Part shown: piece after piece, positions 26,709-38,509 of the stretch
Layout of the letters: each line of letters begins with the position of its first letter
Numbering within the stretch: position 1 is the stretch's first letter
Assembly (NCBI RefSeq): GCF_010384365.1
Contig: NZ_CP048397.1
Span: 5,642,001 to 5,706,000 of the forward strand
Length of the DNA stretch: 64,000 nt
Reading direction: 5' to 3'
From: Streptomyces sp. S4.7
Lineage (GTDB): Bacteria; Actinomycetota; Actinomycetes; Streptomycetales; Streptomycetaceae
Translations under genes and position numbers: made by a program
The notes under the pieces: model-generated
Database searches by the model: none
What the model saw: the letters and a program-made list of their open reading frames with translations, nothing else
Told to the model about the DNA's origin: nothing

Positions 26709-28406
26709 ATGTCCCAGGTCCAGCGCATGTCCCGTTTGATGGCCAAGACACTGCGCGACGACCCGGCGGACGCGGAGACCCTGAGCCACAAACTTCTCGT
26801 CCGCGCCGGGTACGTACGCCGCACCTCCGCAGGCCTCTGGAGCTGGCTGCCGCTCGGTAAGAAGGTCCTCGACAACATCGCGCGCGTCGTGCGCGAGGAG
26901 ATGGACGCCATCGGGGCGCAGGAAGTACTGCTGCCGGCGCTGCTTCCCAAGGAGCCCTACGAGGCGAGTGGCCGCTGGGACGAGTACGGCGACCTGCTGT
27001 TCCGTCTCAAGGACCGCAAGGGCGGCGACTACCTCCTCGGTCCGACCCACGAGGAGATCTTCACCCTGGTCGTCAAGGACCAGTGCACGTCCTACAAGGA
27101 CTTGCCGGTGATGCTCTACCAGATCCAGACGAAGTACCGGGACGAGGCGCGTCCCCGCTCCGGCGTGCTGCGTGGCCGTGAGTTCCAGATGAAGGACTCG
27201 TACTCCTTCGACACCACGGACGAGGGCCTCGCCGAGTCGTACGGGCTCCACCGCGCCGCGTACCAGAAGATCTTCGCGCGCCTCGGGCTCGACTACCGCA
27301 TCGTCTCCGCAGTCTCCGGCGCCATGGGCGGCTCGGCCTCCGAGGAGTTCCTGGCACCGGCCGCCGCGGGTGAGGATACCTTCGTCGACTGTCCCAACGG
27401 CGACTACGCCGCCAACACCGAGGCCGTCACGTTCACCACGCCCCCCGTCGACGGGTCGGCACACGGGGCGATGGAGGAGCTGGACACCCCCGACACCCCG
27501 ACCATCGAGACCCTGGCCAAGTTCCTGGGCGTGCCGGCCTCGGCGACGCTGAAGAACCTGCTGGTGAAGGTCGACGGCGAGATCACCGCCGTCGGTGTCC
27601 CCGGCGACCGCGAGGTGGACCTCGGCAAGCTCGGCGAGCACCTGGCACCCGCCGTCGTGGAGCTGGTCACGGCCGAGGACTTCGAGGGCCGGCCCGAGCT
27701 GGTACGCGGCTACGTCGGCCCCCAGGGGCTGAAGATCCGCTACATCGCCGACCCGCGCGTGGCGCCCGGCACCGCCTGGGTCACCGGCGCGAACAAGGCC
27801 GACACCCACGCGCGCGACGTCGTCTGCGGACGGGACTTCGAGGTCGACGACTATCTCGACGTCGTGGTCGTCGAGGAGGGCGACCCCTGCCCCGTGTGCG
27901 GCACCGGGCTGAAGCTGGGACGCGCGATCGAGATCGGTCACATCTTTCAGCTCGGCCGCAAGTACGCCGACACCTTCCAGCTCGACGTGCTCGGGCAGCA
28001 GGGCAAGCCGGTGCGGGTGACGATGGGCTCGTACGGCATCGGAGTCTCCCGCGCCGTCGCCGCGCTCGCGGAGCAGACCGCGGACGAGCAGGGCCTGTGC
28101 TGGCCCCGTGAGATCGCCCCGGCGGACGTGCACGTCGTCGCCGCGGGCAAGGCCCTCCAGACGGAGCTCGCGGTCGACGTCGCCGAGCAACTGGCCGCGG
28201 CGGGGCTGCGCGTACTGGTCGACGAGCGCCCCGGTGTCTCGCCGGGTGTGAAGTTCACCGACGCGGAGCTGATCGGCGTTCCGAAGATCCTGGTCGCCGG
28301 GCGGCGCGCGGGCGACGGAGTGGTGGAGCTGAAGGACCGCCGCACCGGGGAGCGCGAGGAGCTGACGGTCGCCGAGGCGGTCGCGCGTCTGACGGCCGAC
28401 GCCTGA
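26709..28406 (+). CDS. proS: Prolyl-tRNA synthetase (bacterial type)
   Basis: A 565-residue class II aminoacyl-tRNA synthetase charging tRNA-Pro. Motif 2 RDEARPRSGVLRGREFQMKD and motif 3 (TMGSYGIGVSRAVAAL) are visible, with the bacterial YbaK-like editing insertion between them (about residues 230-390) and the anticodon-binding domain at the C-terminus. The ATG at 26709 is preferred to the GTG at 26700 because AGGAG (26696-26700) sits eight bases before it. It ends at a strong bidirectional terminator. Confidence 0.96.
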   Translation: MSQVQRMSRLMAKTLRDDPADAETLSHKLLVRAGYVRRTSAGLWSWLPLGKKVLDNIARVVREEMDAIGAQEVLLPALLPKEPYEASGRWDEYGDLLFRLKDRKGGDYLLGPTHEEIFTLVVKDQCTSYKDLPVMLYQIQTKYRDEARPRSGVLRGREFQMKDSYSFDTTDEGLAESYGLHRAAYQKIFARLGLDYRIVSAVSGAMGGSASEEFLAPAAAGEDTFVDCPNGDYAANTEAVTFTTPPVDGSAHGAMEELDTPDTPTIETLAKFLGVPASATLKNLLVKVDGEITAVGVPGDREVDLGKLGEHLAPAVVELVTAEDFEGRPELVRGYVGPQGLKIRYIADPRVAPGTAWVTGANKADTHARDVVCGRDFEVDDYLDVVVVEEGDPCPVCGTGLKLGRAIEIGHIFQLGRKYADTFQLDVLGQQGKPVRVTMGSYGIGVSRAVAALAEQTADEQGLCWPREIAPADVHVVAAGKALQTELAVDVAEQLAAAGLRVLVDERPGVSPGVKFTDAELIGVPKILVAGRRAGDGVVELKDRRTGEREELTVAEAVARLTADA

Positions 28407-28473
28407 CGCCGACACGGGGCGCCGACGCCGCCCTACGGGGCAAGCACGGCGTTCTGAGGAGTACGACGGGATT

Positions 28474-28518
28474 ACGGGGCGGGCGGGCCGGTCCGGGCGA
28501 CCGGCCCGCCCGCCCCGT
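28474..28518. terminator. Bidirectional terminator, proS / kinase-like gene
   Basis: A perfect 20-bp GC-rich stem (28474-28493 with 28499-28518) with a 5-base loop between converging genes, 67 bases after proS and 95 bases after the minus-strand stop. It is the longest perfect stem I found in the window. Confidence 0.9.
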
Positions 28519-28612
28519 ACGCCGTAACCGCTCGGGCCGCCCCGTAACGGGGCCTCCGGAAGAGGCGGCGCAGGTGCGTGCGTACGGTTGTGGGCGCCAA
28601 CTCCCCGCCCCG

Positions 28613-29509
28613 TTACAGCCAGTCGGCGAACTCCAGCAGCAGTTCCGCGTCCTGGCGGCGTCCGGCGTGCAATGCGCGTACGCCCGATTCCACCGCGCGG
28701 AAGAGCGTCCAGCCACGTAGCCGCTCGCGGTCGATGTCCAGCGAGTCGGCCAGTTTGTTCACCCGGCGCCGCGTCGCGGCCGCGCCGGACGCCGCGGCGA
28801 CGAGATCCTCCACCCGGTCGCGTACCAGCCGCGCCAGGTCGTACGCGCGCTCGCCCACCACCGGCACGGGGCCGATGGCGAGCCACGGCGCCCGGTCGCC
28901 CGACAGCACCTTGCCCTGACGGAACGCGCCGTGGAGCAGCATCAGCTCCGTCGGCCCGGCGGCGAGCAGTTCAGCGCGCGCGTCGAGCGCCGCCGCGACG
29001 AGCGGGGCGACCTGTGGGTCGGTCGCCGCCCGCATCGCGTCCGCCTGCCGCGCCGTCCGCTCGGCGACGGTCTCGAAACCGTGGTCGGCGACCGGCTCGA
29101 CCCACAACTTCCGCACCGTTCCCGCCGCTTCGAGCAGCGCCTTGGCCTCGGGCAGGGAGCGCAGCGACGTCTCTGAGTGCAGCCGCTCAAGGAGCAGCGC
29201 GCCGTCGGAGCCCGAGATGAGCTCCACCGAGCCCCAGCCCTTCCAGTGCGCCAGCGCCGCCCGCTCCGGCTCCGGGGCGGCGAACGGCGGGACCACCTTG
29301 AGCGCTGCCGGGGCACCGTCAGGGCGCCGTACGAGCACCACGAGGCTGCTCCCGCCGCCCGGCGCCACCACCCGCTCGACCGTCAACTCCCGCCGCTCCA
29401 CGGCCTCCTGGGTGATCCCCGGCAGCTGCCCGAGCCACTGTCCGGCGACGGACTCCCCGTAGGTCTCGCTCAGGGTGCGTACCAGCCGCCTCGGCGGTTC
29501 GAAAGCCAT
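28613..29509 (-). CDS. Aminoglycoside/hydroxyurea kinase-fold protein, apparently degenerate
   Basis: A 298-residue protein of the APH/hydroxyurea-kinase family by its layout: AALKVVPPF near residue 90 and C-terminal VPVVGERAYDLARLVRDRVEDL. The catalytic loop that reads HGD in active kinases is HGAFRQGK here (H193, A195), and the metal-binding aspartate of the following D-P segment is replaced by glycine (AIGPVPVVGE, G213). Phosphotransfer to an antibiotic is therefore doubtful; a pseudokinase or an altered activity is more likely. The ATG at 29509 begins MAFEPPRR. It lies 31 bases after a ferritin-like gene in the same direction. Confidence 0.78.
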   Translation of the reverse strand: MAFEPPRRLVRTLSETYGESVAGQWLGQLPGITQEAVERRELTVERVVAPGGGSSLVVLVRRPDGAPAALKVVPPFAAPEPERAALAHWKGWGSVELISGSDGALLLERLHSETSLRSLPEAKALLEAAGTVRKLWVEPVADHGFETVAERTARQADAMRAATDPQVAPLVAAALDARAELLAAGPTELMLLHGAFRQGKVLSGDRAPWLAIGPVPVVGERAYDLARLVRDRVEDLVAAASGAAATRRRVNKLADSLDIDRERLRGWTLFRAVESGVRALHAGRRQDAELLLEFADWL

Positions 29510-29540
29510 ACGTGCCCAGAGCCCTTCCTGTGGTTCGGGC

Positions 29541-29966
29541 TCACAGACGCTCGGCGAGCCCAGGAAAGGCTACGCCGCTGCCCCGCCAGCGCACCGCCCG
29601 CACCGCCGCCTCGCGCAGCGCCCCGGCGGCGTCCTGGCGCAGCGGCCCCTCCGCGGCCCGTACGAGGTCGGAGTAGACCCCCGCGATCCGGTCCTCCAGA
29701 TCGGCGGCGAGCTTTATGGCGGCGGCGGCGTCGGGCACTTCGAAGGGCAGGGCGTACGCCGCGGCGGCCGCCACCGGCTTCCCGCCGAGATCGCGCACCG
29801 TACGCGCCAGACTGTCACGCCGGGCGCGGTGCGCGTCGTACGCGGTCGTCGCCTCGCCGCGGCGTTCGTCGCCGACACGGCCGCCGACGACCCCGTACCC
29901 GTACACCGCGGCGTGTTCGGCGGCGAGGGCCGCCCGGGCGGCGTCCAGCGCGCGGTCGCTGCTCAC
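29541..29966 (-). CDS. DUF4439 ferritin-like domain protein
   Basis: A 141-residue, all-helical protein starting MSSDRALDAARAALAAEHAAVYGYGVVGGRV, matching the DUF4439 ferritin-like family. Glu/His residues in AAEHAAVYGYG and DAHRARRD are placed like di-metal ligands, but whether it binds metal is unknown. The ATG overlaps the stop of the upstream lipoprotein gene (ATGA), so the two are coupled and probably work together. Function not established. Confidence 0.8.
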   Translation of the reverse strand: MSSDRALDAARAALAAEHAAVYGYGVVGGRVGDERRGEATTAYDAHRARRDSLARTVRDLGGKPVAAAAAYALPFEVPDAAAAIKLAADLEDRIAGVYSDLVRAAEGPLRQDAAGALREAAVRAVRWRGSGVAFPGLAERL

Positions 29967-30568
29967 GAGGAGAATCCTTCCGTCAGCAGGTACGCGTGGG
30001 CGGCGTCGGCGGCGGCGAGGGAGGCCAGCAGACGGGCGAGTTCCGGCGGGGCGTGAACGAGCGCGTCGGCGTGCGCGTCGGAGGCACGGCGCTCGGCGGC
30101 GGCCAGCTCCCTGAGCGCCGCGCCGGGGTCCGCGGGGACGGACGGCGCCGGACCGGAGGCCCCGTCCCCGGTGTCCCCGGCGGCCGTCCCGAGAGACGGG
30201 GCCGACGACGGGGCGGAGGGAGCAGAGGAAGCGGACGACGAGGGGGACGGCTTCGCCGACCCGTCCTTCTTCTTGGAAGGCTGCGGAGGCGACAGCGCGG
30301 TCACATGACGTGCGACGGCGCCCCGCAGCGGCGTCAGCCGCGTGGCCTGATCAGGATGCCGCGCGAGCACGGCGTCGTACTGCCGCAGGAGTTCGCGGCT
30401 CGTGCCTGCGGACTTCACCCGTAGCGCTTTCGCGGCCCGGACGGCCGCCGCGCTCGTCGGGTCCCTTGATCCGTCGTCGTCGCCGTCGGTACAGGCGGTC
30501 AGCAGACCCCCCGCCGCGGCGCCGACCGCCAAGAGCGCACCCCTACGTGTCGTCCCCGTGCGCCCCAC
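29963..30568 (-). CDS. Lipoprotein, probable helical domain
   Basis: A 201-residue predicted lipoprotein: twin-arginine-like TTRRGALLAVGAAAGGLLTAC gives a lipobox (LTAC) near residue 26. A helical region follows, then a ~50-residue Ser/Pro/Lys-rich linker, then a helical C-terminus (LRELAAAERRASDAHADALV). The C-terminal helices resemble part of the neighbouring ferritin-like protein. The RR before the hydrophobic stretch suggests Tat export, which is inference. It is divergent from rimP, 153 bases apart. Confidence 0.75.
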   Translation of the reverse strand: MGRTGTTRRGALLAVGAAAGGLLTACTDGDDDGSRDPTSAAAVRAAKALRVKSAGTSRELLRQYDAVLARHPDQATRLTPLRGAVARHVTALSPPQPSKKKDGSAKPSPSSSASSAPSAPSSAPSLGTAAGDTGDGASGPAPSVPADPGAALRELAAAERRASDAHADALVHAPPELARLLASLAAADAAHAYLLTEGFSS

Positions 30569-30721
30569 GCGTGTCTCCCTCGGGCCTCGCAGTGATCACC
30601 GCAGGCGAGCGTACCTGCGCGTCAGCCGCAGGTGGACGGCAACACCCCCCGCGACCGGATACCCTTTCCCTGACACGCGACGATCCCACAACAGCACACA
30701 CGCGGCCGAGGAGTCACCCGG

Positions 30722-31219
30722 ATGAGCACCACCCACAGCGAGAGGCTGCGCGGACTGCTGGAACCGCTCGTCTGCGCGAACGGCCTGGATCTCGAAGAGA
30801 TCGAGGTGTCCCGGGCGGGCCGGCGTCGTGTGCTGAGGATCGTGGTCGACTCCGACGACGGCGTGGACCTGGACGCGTGCGCCGAGCTGAGCCGCACCAT
30901 CTCCACGGCTCTCGACGAGACCGATGTGATGGGCGAGGACGAGTACCAGCTCGAAGTGACCTCCCCGGGAGCCGACCGCCCGCTGACCGAGCGCCGTCAC
31001 TACGTACGCGCCGTCGGCCGTCTGGCGAAGATCCAGCCTCATGAGGGCGACGAATTCGTGGCCCGTGTCCTCGCGGTGGACGAGGAAGGACTCGACCTCG
31101 AAGTGCCGGGTGTGAAGGGGCGCAAGCCGACCGCCCGCCGGGTCGAGTTCGCGTCGATCGCCAAGGCGCGCGTGGAGCTCGAGTTCAACCGCAAGGACAA
31201 GAAGGAAGAGGAGGCGTAG
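30722..31219 (+). CDS. rimP: Ribosome maturation factor RimP
   Basis: A 165-residue small-subunit assembly factor. N-terminal ERLRGLLEPLVCANGLDLEEIEV and the YQLEVTSPGADRPLTERRHYVRAVGR block are the two conserved RimP regions; an acidic/lysine C-terminal tail follows. It is the first gene of the translation cluster; nusA begins two bases after its stop, so the pair is coupled as in most bacteria. Confidence 0.95.
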   Translation: MSTTHSERLRGLLEPLVCANGLDLEEIEVSRAGRRRVLRIVVDSDDGVDLDACAELSRTISTALDETDVMGEDEYQLEVTSPGADRPLTERRHYVRAVGRLAKIQPHEGDEFVARVLAVDEEGLDLEVPGVKGRKPTARRVEFASIAKARVELEFNRKDKKEEEA

Positions 31220-31221
31220 CC

Positions 31222-32262
31222 ATGGACATCGACGTAAAGCTCCTGAAGGGCTTGGCACAAGAGAAGGAGATCCCGTTCGACCTGCTGGTCGAAGCGATCG
31301 AATCCGCCCTCCTCATCGCCTACCACCGCACCGAGGGGAGTCGCCGTCTCGCCCGTGTCGTGCTCAGCCGCGACAACGGTCACGTAACGGTGTGGGCCAA
31401 GGAGGACCCCTCCGAGCTGGAGGAGGGCCAGGAGGCGAAGGAGTTCGACGACACCCCGTCGGACTTCGGCCGTATCGCCGCCACGACGGCGCGTCAGGTC
31501 ATCCAGCAGCGGCTGCGGGACGCCGAGAACGACGTGACGTTCGGCGAGTACGCGCGCCGTGAGGGCGACATCGTCGCCGGCCAGGTCCAGCAGGGCAAGG
31601 ACCCCAGGAACGTCCTGGTGCGGCTGGACGACAAGCTGGAGGCCATCCTCCCGGTGCAGGAGCAGGTGCCGGGCGAGGAGTACACACACGGTCTGCGGCT
31701 GCGTACGTTCGTGGTCCGCGTGGCCAAGGGCGTACGGGGCCCCTCGGTAACCCTGTCGCGTACTCACCCCAACCTCGTGAAGAAGCTCTTCGAGCTGGAG
31801 GTCCCGGAGATCGCGGACGGCTCCGTGGAGATCTGCGCGATCGCCCGTGAGGCGGGTCACCGCACCAAGATCGCCGTACGGTCCACCCGCTCCGGCCTCA
31901 ACCCCAAGGGCGCCTGCATCGGCCCCATGGGGTCGCGGGTGCGCAACGTGATGGCGGAGCTGCACGGCGAGAAGATCGACATCGTCGACTGGTCGGACGA
32001 CCCGGCCGAGATGGTCGCCAACGCGCTGTCGCCGGCCCGCGTCAGCAAGGTCGAGGTCGTCGACCTCGGCGCCCGTTCCGCGCGGGTGACGGTGCCGGAC
32101 TACCAGCTGTCGCTGGCGATCGGCAAGGAAGGGCAGAACGCCCGCCTGGCCGCCCGCCTCACCGGCTGGCGCATCGACATCCGGCCGGACACGGAGCAGA
32201 CCGACGGGGCGGACGACACCGGGGCGGCCGCGGGTCGGCCGCCGCGCGGCGACGTGGGCTGA
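31222..32262 (+). CDS. nusA: Transcription termination/antitermination factor NusA
   Basis: A 346-residue RNA polymerase-binding factor affecting pausing, termination and antitermination. The N-terminal domain (MDIDVKLLKGLAQEKEIPFDLLVEAIESAL), S1 domain (about 125-195) and two KH domains (GACIGPMGSRVRNVMAEL and LSLAIGKEGQNARLAARLTGW) are visible. It lacks the C-terminal acidic repeats of E. coli NusA, as usual in actinobacteria. The last ~20 residues are low-complexity. A 425-base gap separates it from ylxR. Confidence 0.96.
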   Translation: MDIDVKLLKGLAQEKEIPFDLLVEAIESALLIAYHRTEGSRRLARVVLSRDNGHVTVWAKEDPSELEEGQEAKEFDDTPSDFGRIAATTARQVIQQRLRDAENDVTFGEYARREGDIVAGQVQQGKDPRNVLVRLDDKLEAILPVQEQVPGEEYTHGLRLRTFVVRVAKGVRGPSVTLSRTHPNLVKKLFELEVPEIADGSVEICAIAREAGHRTKIAVRSTRSGLNPKGACIGPMGSRVRNVMAELHGEKIDIVDWSDDPAEMVANALSPARVSKVEVVDLGARSARVTVPDYQLSLAIGKEGQNARLAARLTGWRIDIRPDTEQTDGADDTGAAAGRPPRGDVG

Positions 32263-32687
32263 CACGGCGCCAAGGCGGCACCGGGGACCGGCGCGCGCGA
32301 GGCGGACCGACAGAGCCACGTACGGGGCGGGAGCCCGCGCCGTACGCCGCCGTACGGTGCGGGGTTCGTCCCGAACGGTGCGGGGTCCGTCCAGCTACGG
32401 CGCGGAGATCGGCCCCGTACGGCACGTACACCGCGCCACGTCGGGGCGCCGTCATCCGGGGCGCCGTCCGCCGGGTGCACCGCATCCGGCCATCGGACGC
32501 CCGATGTCGGCCACCGGCGGCCCCGGTCGATCGTGGTGGACCGGCGCCGCCCGAGCCCGCCCCCGCCCGCGACGTGCGGCGACGTGTGACGACGGACGGC
32601 GCGGAGATCAACCGAGTCTTTTTGGCCAGCAAGTGTTCGACCATTGCCCCAAAGGGGTGAGGCCGACACGGGGAGGTAGACTTAAGG
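32263..32687. other. Intergenic region nusA-ylxR with short direct repeats
   Basis: A 425-base stretch without a supported gene inside the translation cluster. It holds an 18-bp imperfect direct repeat (32354-32371 and 32375-32392, one mismatch) and a repeated GGGGCGCCGTC (32443-32453 and 32458-32468). A TAGACT hexamer at 32677-32682 could be a -10 box for ylxR, but I see no convincing -35. Open frames here are proline/arginine-rich and look non-coding. Confidence 0.5.
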
Positions 32688-33038
32688 ATGTCTGGCCGGA
32701 CGCACGCCCGCGCCTGCCCTGAGCGAACCTGCGTGGGATGCCGGGAGCGAGCGGCCAAGAACGATCTGCTGCGCATCGTGGTGGTCGAGGGTGCTTGCCT
32801 CCCTGATCCACGCGGTACGCTGCCCGGCCGGGGCGCTTATGTGCACCCCGCCTCGTTCTGTCTCGATCAGGCGGTCCGCCGCCGGGCGTTTCCCCGGGCC
32901 TTCAGGGTCAAGGGACCGCTCGACAGCGCGGAACTGCTCCGATACGTCGAGCAGGCAGCAACGCACGAACACGTACGGCACGGAACCCCGTGCGATTCAG
33001 GTACCTCGCGAGTTGGAAGTAGGTCGAGATTGCGATGA
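32688..33038 (+). CDS. ylxR: YlxR family RNA-binding/nucleoid-associated protein
   Basis: A 116-residue basic protein of the YlxR (DUF448) family, found between nusA and infB in most bacteria. The hallmark PERTCVGCRERAAKNDLLRIV is at residues 11-31, followed by LPGRGAYVHP. The C-terminal ~25 residues are unconserved and may be disordered. The ATG at 32688 has GGAGG 11 bases upstream and AAGG directly adjacent. In other bacteria it is reported to bind RNA or regulate gene expression; role here is by homology. Confidence 0.9.
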   Translation: MSGRTHARACPERTCVGCRERAAKNDLLRIVVVEGACLPDPRGTLPGRGAYVHPASFCLDQAVRRRAFPRAFRVKGPLDSAELLRYVEQAATHEHVRHGTPCDSGTSRVGSRSRLR

Positions 33039-33115
33039 GCACTCGATGAGTACGCGATGAGTACGCCCATGAAGTAGCGACGGTCCGGCGGTAACCCGGA
33101 CCTAAAAGGAGCGAA

Positions 33116-36238
<3,123 letters not shown>

Positions 36239-36247
36239 CGCGTACCG

Positions 36248-36418
36248 CCGCCGTACGGCTGACACAGCCGTACGGCGGACGGTGCGCCGTCGCGTGACCG
36301 ACGTCCTGACCGACGTCACGCGACATGGCACGCGGTGCGCCGATGCCGCCCGGGCCCCGCTCGGGCGGCATCGCCGGTCCGGGGCCGGTCGACGGTGCTT
36401 ATTCCGTCGATCGGCCCC
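36248..36418. terminator. Four consecutive stem-loops after infB
   Basis: Four inverted repeats follow one another between infB and ylxP: 36248-36278 (13-bp stem, 5-base loop), 36289-36324 (10-bp outer stem), 36341-36373 (12-bp stem, 9-base loop) and 36381-36418 (15-bp stem with one G-U pair, 8-base loop). The first starts 10 bases after the infB stop and could be its terminator. The series as a whole could attenuate or stabilise the transcript into ylxP-rbfA-truB; which applies is not visible. Confidence 0.7.
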
Positions 36419-36498
36419 GGACGTTCCGTGTACGGTTTATGTGCCCCTGCCAAGCGCTGGCGGGCCCGAACCCGTACCGGCGGGACATCCGGATACAC

Positions 36499-36792
36499 AT
36501 GTATGTGGGGACACTGTCCTTCGACCTGCTCCTCGGCGACGTACGGTCGTTGAAGGAGAAACGCTCGATCGTCCGGCCGATCGTCGCCGAACTCCAGCGG
36601 AAGTTCGCGGTGAGTGTGGCGGAGACCGGTGACCAGGGTCTTCATCGCAGGGCCGAGATCGGCCTGGCGGTGGTGTCCGGGGACACGGTGCATCTGAGGG
36701 ACGTCCTGGACCGGTGCGAGCGCATGGTCGCCGGCCGTCCGGAGGTGGAGTTGCTGTCGGTACGGCGGCGGCTGCACGGGGACGACGACTGA
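36499..36792 (+). CDS. YlxP (DUF503) family protein
   Basis: A 97-residue small protein of the DUF503/YlxP family that normally sits between infB and rbfA. Conserved elements are MYVGTLSFDLLLGDVRSLKEKRSIV and the C-terminal DRCERMVAGRPEVELLSVRRRL. The ATG at 36499 (MYVGTL) is chosen although the frame is open upstream to 36325; the upstream part covers the stem-loops. A role in ribosome biogenesis has been suggested for the family, not shown here. Confidence 0.88.
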   Translation: MYVGTLSFDLLLGDVRSLKEKRSIVRPIVAELQRKFAVSVAETGDQGLHRRAEIGLAVVSGDTVHLRDVLDRCERMVAGRPEVELLSVRRRLHGDDD

Positions 36793-36898
36793 GCCGACGA
36801 CGAGTCGGCCGCACCCGATCGTCCCGGTCGGGGACGGCCGGACGGTCGCGGCAGCAACAGCAGCAGACAAGAAACCCAGAAGGAAGAGTGACGGACCG

Positions 36899-37474
36899 GT
36901 GACCGACAACGCGCGGGCCCGCAAGCTGGCCGACCGCATCCAGGTCGTGGTCGCGGAGACCCTGGACCGGCGTATCAAGGATCCGCGACTGGGCTTCGTG
37001 ACCATCACGGACGCCCGGGTCACCGGCGACCTGCGGGAGGCCACGGTCTTCTACACGGTCTACGGCGACGACGAGGAGCGTGCGGCGTCCGCCGCCGCCC
37101 TGGAGAGCGCCAAGGGCGTCCTGCGGTCCGAGGTGGGTCGCCAGACCGGTGTCCGGTTCACGCCGACGCTGGCGTTCGTCCCGGACGCCCTGCCGGACAA
37201 CGCCCGCACCATCGAGGACCTCCTCGACAAGGCGCGCGCCAAGGACGCCGAGGTGCGTGAGGTGTCGACCGGTAAGACCTACGCGGGCGAGGCCGACCCT
37301 TACCGCAAGCCCGGTGACGAGGGTTACGAGGAGGACGCCGAGGCCGACGGCCAGGCTGCCTCCGGAACTGGCTCCGGGTCCCCCTCGGGGGCCGGCGAGG
37401 ACGGCGTGGCCAAGGCGGACGAGGGCGGCGTCGCCCCGGTCGGCGACGACACGGACGGTGCCGCCGCTAAATGA
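36899..37474 (+). CDS. rbfA: 30S ribosome-binding factor A
   Basis: A 191-residue small-subunit maturation factor: KH-like domain in residues 1-120 (RIQVVVAETLDRRIKDPRLGFVTITDARVT; VRFTPTLAFVPDA), followed by a ~65-residue acidic/Gly/Ser-rich tail typical of actinobacterial RbfA. GTG 36899 follows GAAGGAAG. Its stop overlaps the truB start (ATGA), so the genes are coupled. Confidence 0.95.
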   Translation: MTDNARARKLADRIQVVVAETLDRRIKDPRLGFVTITDARVTGDLREATVFYTVYGDDEERAASAAALESAKGVLRSEVGRQTGVRFTPTLAFVPDALPDNARTIEDLLDKARAKDAEVREVSTGKTYAGEADPYRKPGDEGYEEDAEADGQAASGTGSGSPSGAGEDGVAKADEGGVAPVGDDTDGAAAK

Positions 37475-38385
37475 CACAGCGACTCCCCACGCCCGACGGT
37501 CTTGTCATCGTGGACAAGCCGTCGGGCTTCACTTCGCACGACGTCGTGGCCAAGATGCGCGGTATCGCCAAGACCCGCCGCGTCGGTCACGCGGGCACGC
37601 TCGATCCCATGGCGACGGGCGTCCTCGTTCTCGGCGTGGAACGGGCCACCAAACTGCTGGGGCACCTCGCCCTGACCGAGAAGGAGTACCTCGGCACCAT
37701 CAGGCTGGGGCAGGACACCGTCACCGACGACGCGGAGGGCGAGATCACCTCGTCCACCGACGCGTCCGGGGTCACCCGTGAGGGAATCGACGCCGGGGTG
37801 GCCGCTCTCAGCGGCGCGATCATGCAGGTGCCGTCCAAGGTCAGTGCCATCAAGATCGACGGGAAGCGGTCGTACGCGCGCGTACGGGGCGGCGAGGACT
37901 TCGAGATCCCGGCGCGGCCGGTGACGATCTCCTCGTTCAAGGTGTACGACGTCCGCCCCGACGTCGCCGAGGACGGTACCCCCGTGGTCGACCTGGTCGT
38001 GTCGGTCGTCTGCTCCTCCGGTACGTACATCCGGGCCCTCGCACGCGACCTCGGGGCGGGACTCGGCGTCGGGGGGCATCTCACGGCGCTGCGCAGGACC
38101 CGGGTGGGTCCGTACGGCATCGACGAGGCGAGGACGCTCGACCAGCACCAGGAGCGGCTGACCGTCATGCCGGTGGCCGACGCCGCCGCGACCGCCTTCG
38201 CGCGCTGGGACGTCGACGAGAAGCGCGCGAAGCTGCTGCTCAACGGCGTACGGCTGGACATGCCGGTGCGTCGTGACGGGGCGGCCCGTTCCGGGCCCGT
38301 GGCCGCGTTCGGGCCCGACGGGCGGTTCCTCGCGCTGGTGGAGGAACAGGGCGGCAAGGCGAAGAGCCTGGCCGTCTTCGGCTGA
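37471..38385 (+). CDS. truB: tRNA pseudouridine(55) synthase
   Basis: A 304-residue enzyme converting U55 of tRNA to pseudouridine. DKPSGFTSHDVV and the catalytic block GHAGTLDPMATGVLVLGVERATK (Asp in TLDP) are present; YIRALARDLG is the C-terminal conserved motif. The ATG overlaps the rbfA stop. It is the last gene of the translation cluster before a terminator. Confidence 0.95.
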   Translation: MTQRLPTPDGLVIVDKPSGFTSHDVVAKMRGIAKTRRVGHAGTLDPMATGVLVLGVERATKLLGHLALTEKEYLGTIRLGQDTVTDDAEGEITSSTDASGVTREGIDAGVAALSGAIMQVPSKVSAIKIDGKRSYARVRGGEDFEIPARPVTISSFKVYDVRPDVAEDGTPVVDLVVSVVCSSGTYIRALARDLGAGLGVGGHLTALRRTRVGPYGIDEARTLDQHQERLTVMPVADAAATAFARWDVDEKRAKLLLNGVRLDMPVRRDGAARSGPVAAFGPDGRFLALVEEQGGKAKSLAVFG

Positions 38386-38414
38386 TCGGACGTTCGTTCC
38401 CGCGGGGACTTCAC

Positions 38415-38448
38415 CGTGGAGCGGGCACGACGGCCTGCCCGCTCCACG
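38415..38448 (+). terminator. Stem-loop after truB
   Basis: A perfect 13-bp stem (38415-38427 with 38436-38448) with an 8-base loop begins 29 bases after the truB stop and is followed by a C-rich tract. Confidence 0.8.
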
Positions 38449-38509
38449 ATCCCCCTCCCAGGAGGTCTGTCCGCACGCTCAGTGGGATTCACCCCATCGG
38501 CCGGGCGCT

